Below are positions 10,931 to 21,400 of a stretch of DNA of 64,000 nt, piece by piece; position 1 is the first letter of the stretch; every line of letters begins with the position of its first letter. Made by a program: the position numbers and the translations under genes. The DNA is taken from assembly GCA_958298945.1 (NCBI GenBank), contig OY282609.1:33143212-33207211 (forward strand). Reading direction: 5' to 3'. Under the pieces are notes generated by a model. The model ran no database searches and was not told the origin of the DNA. It saw nothing but the letters and a program-made list of their open reading frames with translations. The stretch is from Atherix ibis (lineage: Eukaryota; Arthropoda; Insecta; Diptera; Athericidae).

Positions 10931-12035
10931 GGAAATTCGTATAACAAAATTTAATGCGAATTCGAAATAAAACCAAATCACAATATTGGACAGAAGGAGC
11001 TTACGTTGATTAAAATTGGTAGAGCACAGCACCACACCCCCCCCCCCCCCCTCAAAAACAAAAACATATTTCATGAAGTTGTGTGAGAACAAATTTAATT
11101 TGCATTATTTATTTAAATGTGTCAGTTAGTTAAAATTTCGAATTTCTTATCGACCCATTCACATTCATAAATTAATTTATAATTATTAAAATTGAAAACT
11201 TCAACTTCATTCGATTCGATTGTGTAGCCAATTTCGTGTTGGCATGAGGTGAGAGTGCAGTACAAAATGTCAAACTGGCACAAATAATTGTATTTGACTA
11301 ACGAATGCACACGTCAGTCCGAAATAAGCGAATGCATAATGCCTGGAAGCAAGATGACACTTTACCCTGGGTAGGTCCGGAACGATAAAGCAAGGTTCTT
11401 GTACTTGTACATTCATGAATACATACTCGTACTCTAGTTGAATGGATCCACATAAATTGTGTCTGTTCTACCGCAATTTGTCCACAAATAATTTTGATCT
11501 ATTAATCTAATTAAATAGTTGCTCTGATTTTAGACCAATTCTGCAAATGGAATTCAATTCAATGCAATTTATTTGTGAGCTGCTCTTTGTCACTAGATTT
11601 GTTCAAATTTGTTTTTTTTAGTGCCATTCATAAATCGACTGGACATGCTCATATTCATATACTATTAAAGGATACATGTTAGATTTATACAACACAATCT
11701 ATGTTTCATGAACATTGCATATCTTTCGTTGTTTAATATTTTTCCTACAATTTCTGCTAGAGTGTTATGTTAAATAAAACAAATGAAAATGTACATATTT
11801 GCTCATACAATTGCTATTTAGCATTTATTATATTAATCTCTTTAAATTGCAGAGATTTTTCCGATCAGAAAAAGAAATGACTATATTAATTTGTATAATT
11901 GAAAACAATTACTTCATACTAATATAAAGCTATGGCCAAAATAATAGCAATACTCAATAGTTTCTGATACCAGTCTACGTATGTCTTATTTTATTCAAAT
12001 ATGCAAAATAGTTCTCTTGGTTCTTAGTGTTTAAA
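10931..12035. other. AT-rich spacer with poly-C tract
   Basis: No gene was recognised. A run of 15 C occurs at 11037-11051, unusual in such AT-rich DNA. Confidence 0.45.
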
Positions 12036-12039
12036 ATGT

Positions 12040-12240
12040 CCGATCTGATACGAAAAACTACTTTTCTGAGCCTTTCAATTATAAGAGGCCTTACTTGTTC
12101 TACATTTTTATCAGTTTTAAATGTTATAGGCCTTTTTGAGCAAGGATATCTTCCACCGCTTCTCGGCCTTCCAAAAACTCTTTATACCCATGAAAAACTT
12201 GTGCTTTTGATAAGGAATGTTTCTTCGCAAGTCAAACTCC
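12040..12240 (-). pseudogene. Mariner transposase N-terminal relic (family E-like)
   Basis: On the minus strand, with frameshifts, the sequence can be read as a mariner helix-turn-helix segment: GRPRSGGRYPCSKRP, then ITFKTDKNVEQVRPLII. This corresponds to the FxEGREAVED-PRSxRP-TSKTDENVEQVR region of mariner transposases. A similarly decayed copy lies at 24235-24440, with clear nucleotide similarity (both share GAGCAAGG and the GCTTCTCGG block). A family-B mariner is inserted immediately next to it at 12248. The assignment rests on a short motif. Confidence 0.5.
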
Positions 12241-12247
12241 CATTATA

Positions 12248-13270
12248 CGAGGTCTTGACAAAAAGTATCGCGAATTTTGAATTTCCTCGGGTAACGTATA
12301 TTCGATTTTAGATTTTTTGTGGCGTTATGTTGGTACTTATAGCGACAAGTTCGGCCATTTTGAATGTTTACTTAATTTTTCACATCTGCTTTTCTTGCCG
12401 AAAAGCGGACGCATTCCGAATTTTGACTGTGGCATATGGTGAAGCTACCTTGGACCGAAGCAACCAAGGTTCATCGGTGACACAAAATGTTCTCAGAGGG
12501 CCGAGAAGATGTGAACGACGAAAAGCGTTCCGGACGGCCGAGCACGTCAACAACAGACGAAACCATTGATGATGTTCGTCGAATTACTGTTAGAGAAGTT
12601 GCTGAGGACTTAAACATATCGATTGGCTCTGTCCGCGACGACCCAAATTTGCTCCAGAGGGCCATAAGTGCTGACAAATCATGAGTTTATTGTTATGACG
12701 TGGAAACCAAAGCTAAAGAATCCCAATGGAAGCTGCCGCACCAGCCAAGAACGAAAAAAGCGCACCAAGTTCGGTCGAATGTGAAGGTTTTGCTTACAGT
12801 TTTCTTCGATTGCAGGAGCGTGGTGCATTATGAGTTTTTGCCACAGGGGGGAACGATCAATTAGGAATATTACCTGCAAGTTATGCGCAAGTTGCGCAAA
12901 GCAATTCGCCAGAAACGCCCGGATTTGTGGAAGAACAAAAATTGACTTCTGCACCAAGATAACGCTCCTGTTCACGCATCGTTGCTTGTGCGCGAAAAAA
13001 AAACCCAGATCTGGCTCGATGTGACTTTTTCTTGTTGAAAGGACGACGCTACGCTACGATTGAGGAGATAAACACGGCATCGAAGGAGGAGCTGAACAAG
13101 ATCATAAAAAATGATTTTTTGAAGTACTTCGACGATTGGAAAAAACGTTTGCACAAGTGTATAATATTTGATGGGGATTACTTTGAACGGGACAAAATAG
13201 ATATATTAATGAATAAATAAATAATTTTTGAAAAAACACAAAATTCGCGATACTTTTTGGACAGACCTCG
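12248..13270 (+). mobile_element. Family-B mariner, deleted copy (B1)
   Basis: The 1023-bp element has terminal inverted repeats CGAGGTCTTGACAAAAAGTA (left) and CGAGGTCTGTCCAAAAAGTA (right, read inward), flanked by TA (12246-12247 and 13271-13272). It retains the family's long 5' leader (about 150 bp). An internal deletion joins the DNA-binding region to the DDPNLLQR region. Confidence 0.9.
12400..13222 (+). pseudogene. Family-B mariner transposase remnant (B1)
   Basis: Readable blocks in order are [20 protein letters not shown] (helix-turn-helix region), ITVREVAEDLNISIGS, then a jump to DDPNLLQRAISADKS followed by a stop where the family has W. Next come YDVETKA, LLHQDNAPVHASL and SPDLARCDFFLL. 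The end reads FLKYFDDWKKRLHKCIIFDG. The first and second catalytic Asp are present, but the spacing to the third is destroyed by a deletion. Multiple frameshifts make it inactive. Confidence 0.85.
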
Positions 13271-13272
13271 TA

Positions 13273-14774
13273 ACTTAACTTCTGTTAACAATTGCCTAGT
13301 CTTGCTAAAGCATTATTGTTGTCGGTCATCTCTATTTCTCACAACTTCCTTTCAATAATCCAGCAAATTAGGAAAGAATTTGGATATATTCTGTATATTA
13401 ATCGTGTCTTAAATTTCATTAGAGCTTTGAAGTAAGTAGGATATGAAATATTTACACTATGTAGCAGGCGATGTTTTGCAATAGAAGATGTCTGAGAAGA
13501 GTTTGTGATATACTCATCTGAACGAAGCTTTTGTCTTTTGAATCTCTGCTCTGTCTGACTAAACTACTTATGGATTTGCCCAAGACAACCCTTATGAAAA
13601 ATTATATAAAAATGCTCAAAAATCCTCATTGTTAGTTTTGCAATTATGTGAGCAACTATGTGCCATCGTCAATTAGAATAAGGCTACATAATCCTACCAT
13701 GAGAATGAATGTTTTGCTCTTTAAAAAGTGATGGTTTTAGAAGCATATTCTCTTCAAGAAACTTTTCGATTCTGATTAGAATAGAATAGTAACAGATTAT
13801 TGAATGTTTTTAGATTGTTAAAAATTGAAATTAAAAATAAATTTGTTATATCTAGAAGCGCCACAATTGGAAATATTCTACTCGCGATTGTTATAATGGG
13901 TAAAGCGTAAAGTGGCATTCCGTTAGCAAGTGAGGAATAGTTAATGAAGCTCCACATAAGAAAGAACAGATTGATCGATCTTCGTTACCCAATAGGAATG
14001 GTATACCCAAAGTACAAGTGGTATACCCACTTGGAATTCTGGGAAGTTTGCATTGTTACGTAGACTTGGCTTATTATATTAGTTTGTCAATGTGCGGAAA
14101 AGACTGTTTCCACTTTCGGTCTAATAGGTTTGTCTACGTTTAACCAAAGATATTAGGTATAATTTTTTAACTGGCGAGCACAATTGGGAGATTTCAGCAA
14201 CCACAAAAATATGGAAGAGAATTAATCACTCCACTCATTACCCAGAACGCCAACATGGATAGACAATTGAAGCGCCAAGTTGAAGCCAAAAAACGGAATA
14301 CAATCTTAAAGCTATACTCATACATGCATACTGTTTGAAAGGCGTCGATTTCAAATAGGGGCAATTTTCTATTTGTACATATTGCTTTGGAGCACATTTT
14401 CAAAAATAATAGTCGCAGTTATTTAAATTAATTAAATAACTGCGATGGTTATTTAATTTAATAAAATAGACTAAATAAAAAAAAATTAATTCATTTGCAT
14501 AAAAAAGTTAACATTTCAAAACATGGAACAGAACTTCTACAATACTTAATTTTCTGATTAAATTCTAAAAATATTATATATTAAAAAATTAAATAGAATC
14601 ATCGAATCATTTTTATTGTAAGAAATTTACTCACATCGTTTCCTAATGGAAGCACCTTTTGCTTTAAGTTGGAATAGTATAGAAGCACTGACTTATAATA
14701 TTATATATTAATACTTACTGGCATTAGTATAAAAATTCATAAATTCAAAATGATATTCTTATAAATGATTCATA
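13273..14774. other. Intergenic, no gene seen
   Basis: AT-rich sequence without a supported gene. It contains a 14-bp perfect hairpin at 14413-14445 and a short palindrome around a GTATAC core at 14015-14033. Confidence 0.45.
14413..14445. repeat. 14-bp perfect hairpin
   Basis: TCGCAGTTATTTAA (14413-14426) pairs exactly with 14432-14445 across a 5-nt loop. No T-run typical of a terminator follows, and no gene adjoins it. Confidence 0.85.
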
Positions 14775-14776
14775 TA

Positions 14777-16017
14777 CCAGGTATATAAGCTTAAATCCAC
14801 TGTTTGGTCATAGATGGCGTGAGTGAGCGTATTAAGCTATCATGGGCACGCCATACTTTTTTTTATAAGTTTGACATCTGTCAACATTAATCAGTGCACA
14901 TTATCAGTAATTTCGTACAACAACATACATTTTTCCTTTGGTAATCATGTCTAGTTTTGTGGCAGAAAAAGAGCACATGAGGGAAGCTCTGCTTTTCTGC
15001 TTCAATTTGAAGGAATCGACTACCGAATCGCATCGAATACTTATAGAGGCCTATGGTGACAGTGTTTTATCGGAAACAACGTGCCGAGATTGGTGTCGTT
15101 GATTCAAAGACGGCAATTTTGACTTGTGGGCAAGAAGCGTGAAAATCGGCCTAGAAAGGTTGAGAACCATTAATTGCAGGCTCTTTTGGACGAAGACGAT
15201 GCCCAATCGCAAAAAATGCTCAGGGAGCATTTGAGTGTTACTCAACCTGCCATTTTCTTGTGTCTCCGTGCCATCGGGAAGATTGAAAAGATCGGCAAAT
15301 GGGTGCCGCATGAATTGAACGATAGGTAGATGGAGCGAGGCCAAAACACATGTAAAATCTTGCCCTCCAAACAAAAAAGAAAGTTGTTCCTACATCGGAT
15401 TGTGACAGGCGATGAAAAGTGGATATATTTCGAGAATCCTAAACGCAAGATATCGTGGGTTGATCCCGGCCAACCATCAACATCTTCCCCAAGACCAAAT
15501 CGCTTCGGACAGAAGACGATGCTGTGCGTTTGGTGGGATCAGCAGGGTATCGTCTACTATGAGATGTTGAAACCTGGTGAAACTGTCAATGCCCATCGCT
15601 ACCACCAACAACTGATCAAAGTGCACCGTGCTCTGCATGAAAAAAGGACGGATTATCATCAAAGACATGATGCCGTCGCACACGTCAAAAATGGCCTGGA
15701 ACTACTTGGAGACACTCAACTGGGAGGTGCTACCCCACCCCGTTTATTCACCAGATCTGGTCCCTTCCGACTACCACCTGTTTTCGTCGAAGGACCATGC
15801 GCTCGCTGAGCAGCACTTTAATTCTTACGAAGACGTCCGAAAATGGCTTGATGAGTGGTTTGCCTCGAAACAGAAGGAATTTTTTTCGTGTGGTATCCAC
15901 AAATTGCCCGAAAGATGGGAAAAATGTGTAGCTAGCGAGGGCAAGTACTCTGAATAAATTTGTTTTTGCTTTCTATGAAAAAACATGTGTTTTTTTTATT
16001 TAAGCTTATACACCTGG
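14777..16017 (+). mobile_element. Mauritiana-type mariner, near full length (A2)
   Basis: The 1241-bp element has terminal inverted repeats CCAGGTATATAAGCTTAAAT and, from the right end, CCAGGTGTATAAGCTTAAAT (one mismatch), flanked by TA (14775-14776 and 16018-16019). Flanks read ATTCATA on the left and TATATGAAT on the right, so the target was palindromic around the TA. This is the best-preserved member of the family in the window, though its gene is broken. Confidence 0.93.
14947..15957 (+). pseudogene. Mos1-like mariner transposase, broken (A2)
   Basis: The gene begins MSSFV and ends [10 protein letters not shown] then TAA, matching both ends of mauritiana-subfamily transposases; the span of about 1011 bp is close to a complete 345-aa gene. 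The first catalytic Asp is in [18 protein letters not shown], and the third is in YSPDLVPSDYHLF. The HDN motif with the second Asp is lost in a small deletion near 15670. Other lesions are a TGA in place of an Arg codon near 15101, a base lost near 15130 and a TAG near 15328. It is not functional. Confidence 0.9.
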
Positions 16018-16019
16018 TA

Positions 16020-18060
16020 TATGAATTTTTAGTTACCTTGTATTTTTCCCAGGCACCATATATAGATTTATATTTTTACATATATCAAAATTGTTGTCTA
16101 CACTAATAGGTACAATTTTTTAATAATGTGAAAATATGGTATATTAATGAAAACTCCCTTCGATTGCCGTTAAAATGAAATAACCAAATCAGACGACCGT
16201 TAAAATAAAATAACCAAAAATATGGTTCGTAATTATATATTGAAAAATACTTTTATTTATTTTTTTAAAGTAAAATTTTATTTTTAATGATTTTTTAAAG
16301 TAAAATGACATTTTTTGTTTATTTTAAAAGCGTTTAATATACATTTTAAAAAATAGAATTTGCAGCTTTAAGTTTAAGTTAATATGTGTAGATGGATAAA
16401 GGTTCTTTACGCGGGCTTTTTTAGCTTCAATTAAATTCAAATCGGGGCGATTGTCTATTCTTATGCTCTAACTATAATCTAAGATTTGACGGTTCACAAA
16501 TGTCATAAGTTTGCTCCCAACGTGGTTTTGGTTCTTTTATTGAAATAAGTAATTTACAATATATTAAAAAAATATAAAAGTAATAATATGTAAATAAATA
16601 CAATATAAAAGGATGTAGTATATAATAGAAATAATATTTGTCATTTTTTAATCAAATCGAATTCGTCTCAAACAATAATTTATGCATGTATTTATCCAAA
16701 TTTTCATTTATTAAATACAAAAAAATAAAAATGTATTAATTAAATTGAATTTTCCCTCCACATAAAAAGAAATTAAAATAATCAAAACAAAAAAACAGAA
16801 ATATTTTCAATATCAGATCAGGAGCAGCGAGCGAATACAACAACCGAAAAGAATTTTTTTTTTGTTCTTGAATTTATTTTGCCATTTAAATGAACGCCAT
16901 TTTTTTCTTTATTTCTCTCTATCTCTCTCTCTCTCTCTTTATATCCCTCTTTAATCTTTGCTTATATTCGTACACTGATAATTACAATATAAATAAATAA
17001 AATAATTTCATTTTGTTTAAAAAAGTCATTTTTAAATCATCAACATTAAGTAATAAAAATCAAAAAAAAAAAAACAAATAAACAAGAAAATATTTTTCCA
17101 GTACCAATAGAAGAAAAAAAAAACATTAATTTTTGTTTTTTTTTTCAATCCTTTACATACACTCGTACATTTTTATTCCAAAAATTAAACTGTATTATGT
17201 ATTTTAAATTACGTGTGTGTTTGTAGAATACGATTTGCATATTTCGTAAAAAAAAATTTAATTTTATTTTGATTTATTTTCTGGTTTGTTGTCAAATGTT
17301 GATTGTTTGTTGTTTGCTCGTTTTGAATACGCCAATAGATGTATTCATGTATGAATTTTGACACACCCACACATTTATAATCTAATTATCAATGAATAAA
17401 TATGCACCACCTTTTATTAATAACAATTTGCATTGCATTTACATTTTTTTATTATTATATTATATTTGTACTACATTTTACTCCATAATTAATTTTTTTT
17501 ACTAATTATCACTATTACTATTGTTTGTAATATACGTTATTATTCCGTGTCTAAAATTTGAATATGACTAATTTCTTTTAAAATTTTTCACTGAATAAAT
17601 ATTTAAAAAAAAAATAATAATAATAACTCTTTGCATATTTTACTGCAATGACTACGCATGATATGAAAATAAAAGAGTTTTTCTTTTATTACAATTTGTT
17701 TTGTTTTTTTTTCAAATATTATTATTATTTTCCTTTCAATTTAACCCATAAACAAAATAAACAAAAGGAAAAAAAAATTATTTATGTACTACTACTTTTT
17801 TTTGTACAATTTTTTTTTGAAATTCATTCATTTTCGATTAATTATTTATAAACATTTTTGGAAAAAAAAACAACAAAATTTATTTATGTTTGAGAAAAAA
17901 ATTATTAACATTATACAACATACTTAAATGGCAACATGTATGAAAATATTAAATTGCAATTTTCTTTTTTAAATCAATTCTTTTTTTTTGTACAATAATA
18001 AAATCATCGTCTATGTGCGAATCATCTATGGATGCTGTGGATGCTGAAATTGTGACATCA
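16020..18060. other. AT-rich sequence upstream of exchanger exon, probably intronic
   Basis: Very AT-rich sequence with a TC microsatellite at 16914-16938. No earlier exchanger exon was found in it. It probably belongs to the intron that ends at 18154. Confidence 0.5.
16914..16938. repeat. (TC)n microsatellite
   Basis: Alternating T and C with one interruption by AT near 16921. Confidence 0.9.
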
Positions 18061-18117
18061 TCATTAATCGACAACTTCGTCATTAATCGACAACTTCGTC
18101 ATTAACCGACAACTTCT
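18061..18117 (+). repeat. 19-bp tandem repeat x3 before the splice acceptor
   Basis: TCATTAATCGACAACTTCG occurs at 18061-18079 and 18080-18098, with a third copy at 18099-18117 carrying two changes. It lies 37-93 bp before the acceptor of the exchanger exon, where branch points usually lie. The repeated TTAAT could offer several branch-point-like sites (inference). Confidence 0.95.
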
Positions 18118-18154
18118 ATTCTTTTCTCTCTTCTGATTGGACGAACAATTTTAG

Positions 18155-18409
18155 GGCAATGAACTAGAAGATCAGCCCGAAGCACTGAGCATGGCTTGGC
18201 CGTCAACTGGACGCAAACGTTTGACATATTTGCTAGTGGCACCGATCGTTTTTCCACTTTGGCTAACGTTGCCGGATACAAAAACGCCACGCGGAAAAAA
18301 ATATTATGCAGTAACTTTCATAGGATCAATTGTGTGGATAGCCGCATACTCATATCTTATGGTTTGGTGGGCAAATGTAGCTGGTGATACTGCAAAAATA
18401 CCCCCTGAA
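18155..18409 (+). CDS. Nckx30C: Nckx30C-like exon (first in window)
   Basis: Preceded by the acceptor ACAATTTTAG and followed by donor GTAAGT. It is 255 bp (85 codons), starting [19 protein letters not shown] and ending AKIPPE. It covers the end of the large cytoplasmic loop and the first two membrane segments of the second half. Confidence 0.9.
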
Positions 18410-21400
18410 GTAAGTTTGTCCTTTCAGTTTTAAACAAATAGTCATAATCACCTCATTTAATTCTTTGCTACTGATTTACTATTTGAATATTATTTATTCT
18501 AATATTGCTTAATCAATTTTTAGGTTATGGGACTAACATTTTTAGCAGCTGGTACATCTATACCTGATCTCATTACATCAGTGATTGTTGCTCGGAAAGG
18601 ATTTGGTGATATGGCTGTGTCTAGTTCGGTTGGAAGTAATATTTTCGACGTTACTGTTGGGTGAGTTTTACACCAAATTTTTATTTTTATTTATTATTGT
18701 TCAATTTTAAATTAGATTTTTTTCTTATTTTTTCTTGATCTATTATAATTTTAACTAAAAGATAAAAATGTTCATTTTGAGAAAAATTTTAATAATTTGT
18801 TTTGCTGCCCCATGAATAAAGGTTATATGTCCACATATGAAAAAAAAATATGTATATAAAACATATCTTAAATATTGAAAACTGTGCACTAATTCAGTAA
18901 TTCATAATAAGATGCATATAATCTGCCTTTTTAATATTTAAAAAATGTATAATATTGTTTCTACACATTTAATTAAGTCTTCAAAAAGGTTTAAATAGAC
19001 TCAACGTTATAATCGAGTTAGAAAAAATATTAGTAAATAATATTAACTCAATTATAAGCAGTGCTGTTGAAGACATTTACAACTAACGGGAAATTTTTTA
19101 TGTGTTTGGTTTTCAAATTTCCAAAAAAAAAACAGAAAAATTATTTTAATCGATAAATCAATCTTTGCCATTTACTTTTTAATTCTTATTTAATGTAAAT
19201 TTTTTGCACGAATACGTTGTAAGTGATCCTTTTTCGAAAATATCGGCTGGTATCTTGCTAATGACACGTATAATGTTGTCTTCCAAGGTTGCAAAACCTT
19301 AAAAAATAGTCTAGAGGCGTCAAATCGCACAATCTAGGCGGCCAACTCACCGATCCGGAACGTGATATAAATTGATCACCGAACTGATTTCTCAATATGT
19401 CCAGTCTGTTTTACATTTCCCTACTACTCAACCGGACTGAAACTGACATAAATGGAAAACCATTACAGAAATGGAAATAGAAAACCAGATGGAAAGGCAA
19501 TATGTTATAAGGCCTAGAGGTTAGATTCTTGACCTAAACCAAGGCAACAGTAACGCTAGGTGATGATAACGTTATAGTATGGCGTTGCTTCTCTGGACAA
19601 GAAATTGGTCCAATTCATCGTAAAGAAGGAAGTTCCGATAACTACGAAACTATTTTTCAAAAATTATGCTTTTGTGTGCGGCATGAGAATTGCCGCTATA
19701 TCGCAGGTTCCAAACATTTAATTTTTACCTTTATTGATCTCTTTTATACGAGGTCTGTTCAAAAAGTATCGCGAATATTGACTTTCCGCGGGTTACGTAT
19801 ATTCGATTTTCGATTTTTGTGGTGTTATGTTCGTACTCATGTCTCTCACTTATGCCGACAAGTTCGGCCATTTTGAATGTTCAGTTAATATTTGACAGCT
19901 GCTTTGCTTACACGTGTTTTGGCTTATCTTCGATTTTTGCCCATTTCAAAAAATTGATCAAAGAATCTGTTTCGAGAACAAGAAAAAGTCACAGGGGGCC
20001 AAATCTGGGGAATACGGTGGCTAAGGCATTATTAATGTGTTGTTTTTGGCCAAAAATCCGCCCACAAGCAACGATGAGTGAGCAGGGGCGTTATCATGGT
20101 ACAAAAGCCAAGTTTTGTTCATCCACAAATCCGGGCATTTCTGGCGGTTTGCTTCGCGCAACTTGCACATAACTTGCAGGTAATATTCCTTGCTGGCCGT
20201 TCTACCCTGTGGCAAGAACTCATGATGCACCACGCCTCTGCAATCGAAGAAAACTGTAAGCAAAACCTTCACATTCGACCGAACTTGGTGCGCTTTTTTC
20301 GGTCTTAGCTCGTGCGGCAGCTTCCATTGGGATGATTGAGCTTTGGTTTCCACGTCATAACTATAAACCAATGATTCGTCACCAGTTATGGCCCTCTGGG
20401 GCAAATTTGGGTCGTTGCGGACAGAGTCCAACAGCTCCTTAGCAATGTTAATCCATGCAAGCAAAACAGCGGTCAAAAATCAACTGAACATTCAAAATGG
20501 CCGAACTTATCAGCATAAGTGAGAGGCATAAATACCAACATAATGCCACAAGAAAATCGAATATATGTGTACGTAACCCCCGGAAATTCAAAAATTCTAT
20601 GATTTAATAGAATTTACTTTTATACAATAAAAACTAAAGGGCAATCAGTTATTATTTATAATTAAAAAGTTGTTAATGATTATAAGGAATGAAAAACTAT
20701 ATCTTCAATAGTTCAGCCCTTATTTCAAGTCTCTATTTGCTCGTATACCTGCAAAACAAGAATGCTTTAGAGTCGAAAATGTACATTTCATTTCCCTTTG
20801 ATTTTCCATCACACTTTAATCGAATAATACTAAAGATAATCAATCGATAAATATAAGAAGACATACCCATAGGTGGTGGTATAACAGTTTTCAAAACATT
20901 CTATACAATCCAATAAATGTTTTTACTGAGTACAAGTGACATTTTTACATTTAGTTCGAACCGCCGAAGTGTAAAATTGTCATTATAATAAAATCAATGA
21001 AGGGAATTTTAAGAGAAAACCAAAAAAAAAAATATTATAGGAACATATAATAGGGAATTTAAACGTTATCGGAAACTAAAAAACGATAAGGGAAAAGTTA
21101 AGCTTTAATTTTTAAATTTATTGTGAGAAGAAAGATAGGACGAAACGAGGGAGCGGAATAACAGTAAAGTCCATTTTTGTTACGCTGTATAACCAATGTC
21201 TATCAAATCGGTAATCGCTTCTTATATATGTATGGGAGTATGTAATTTTATTATTAAAAGAAGAAAATAAGAAACCAGTTATACTACCCACATATATCGA
21301 TAAAAATCGAACATTATCTATCGGCAGGACAGATCCTTTTTTTTGCATTCACAATTTCGGTTGAATATTGGTTGTGTTACCAAAACTTTCGTTTCATTGA

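Noticed and set aside
14015..14033. CAAGTGG-TATAC-CCACTTG palindrome
   Set aside because: Arms of only 7 bp; chance occurrence is plausible and no gene adjoins it.
17648..17851. 67-codon + frame upstream of the exchanger exon
   Set aside because: Phe/Tyr/Lys-rich low-complexity translation of T-rich DNA; not an exchanger exon.
21118..21348. 76-codon minus frame in the exchanger intron
   Set aside because: No motif recognised and no splice or start context; probably chance.
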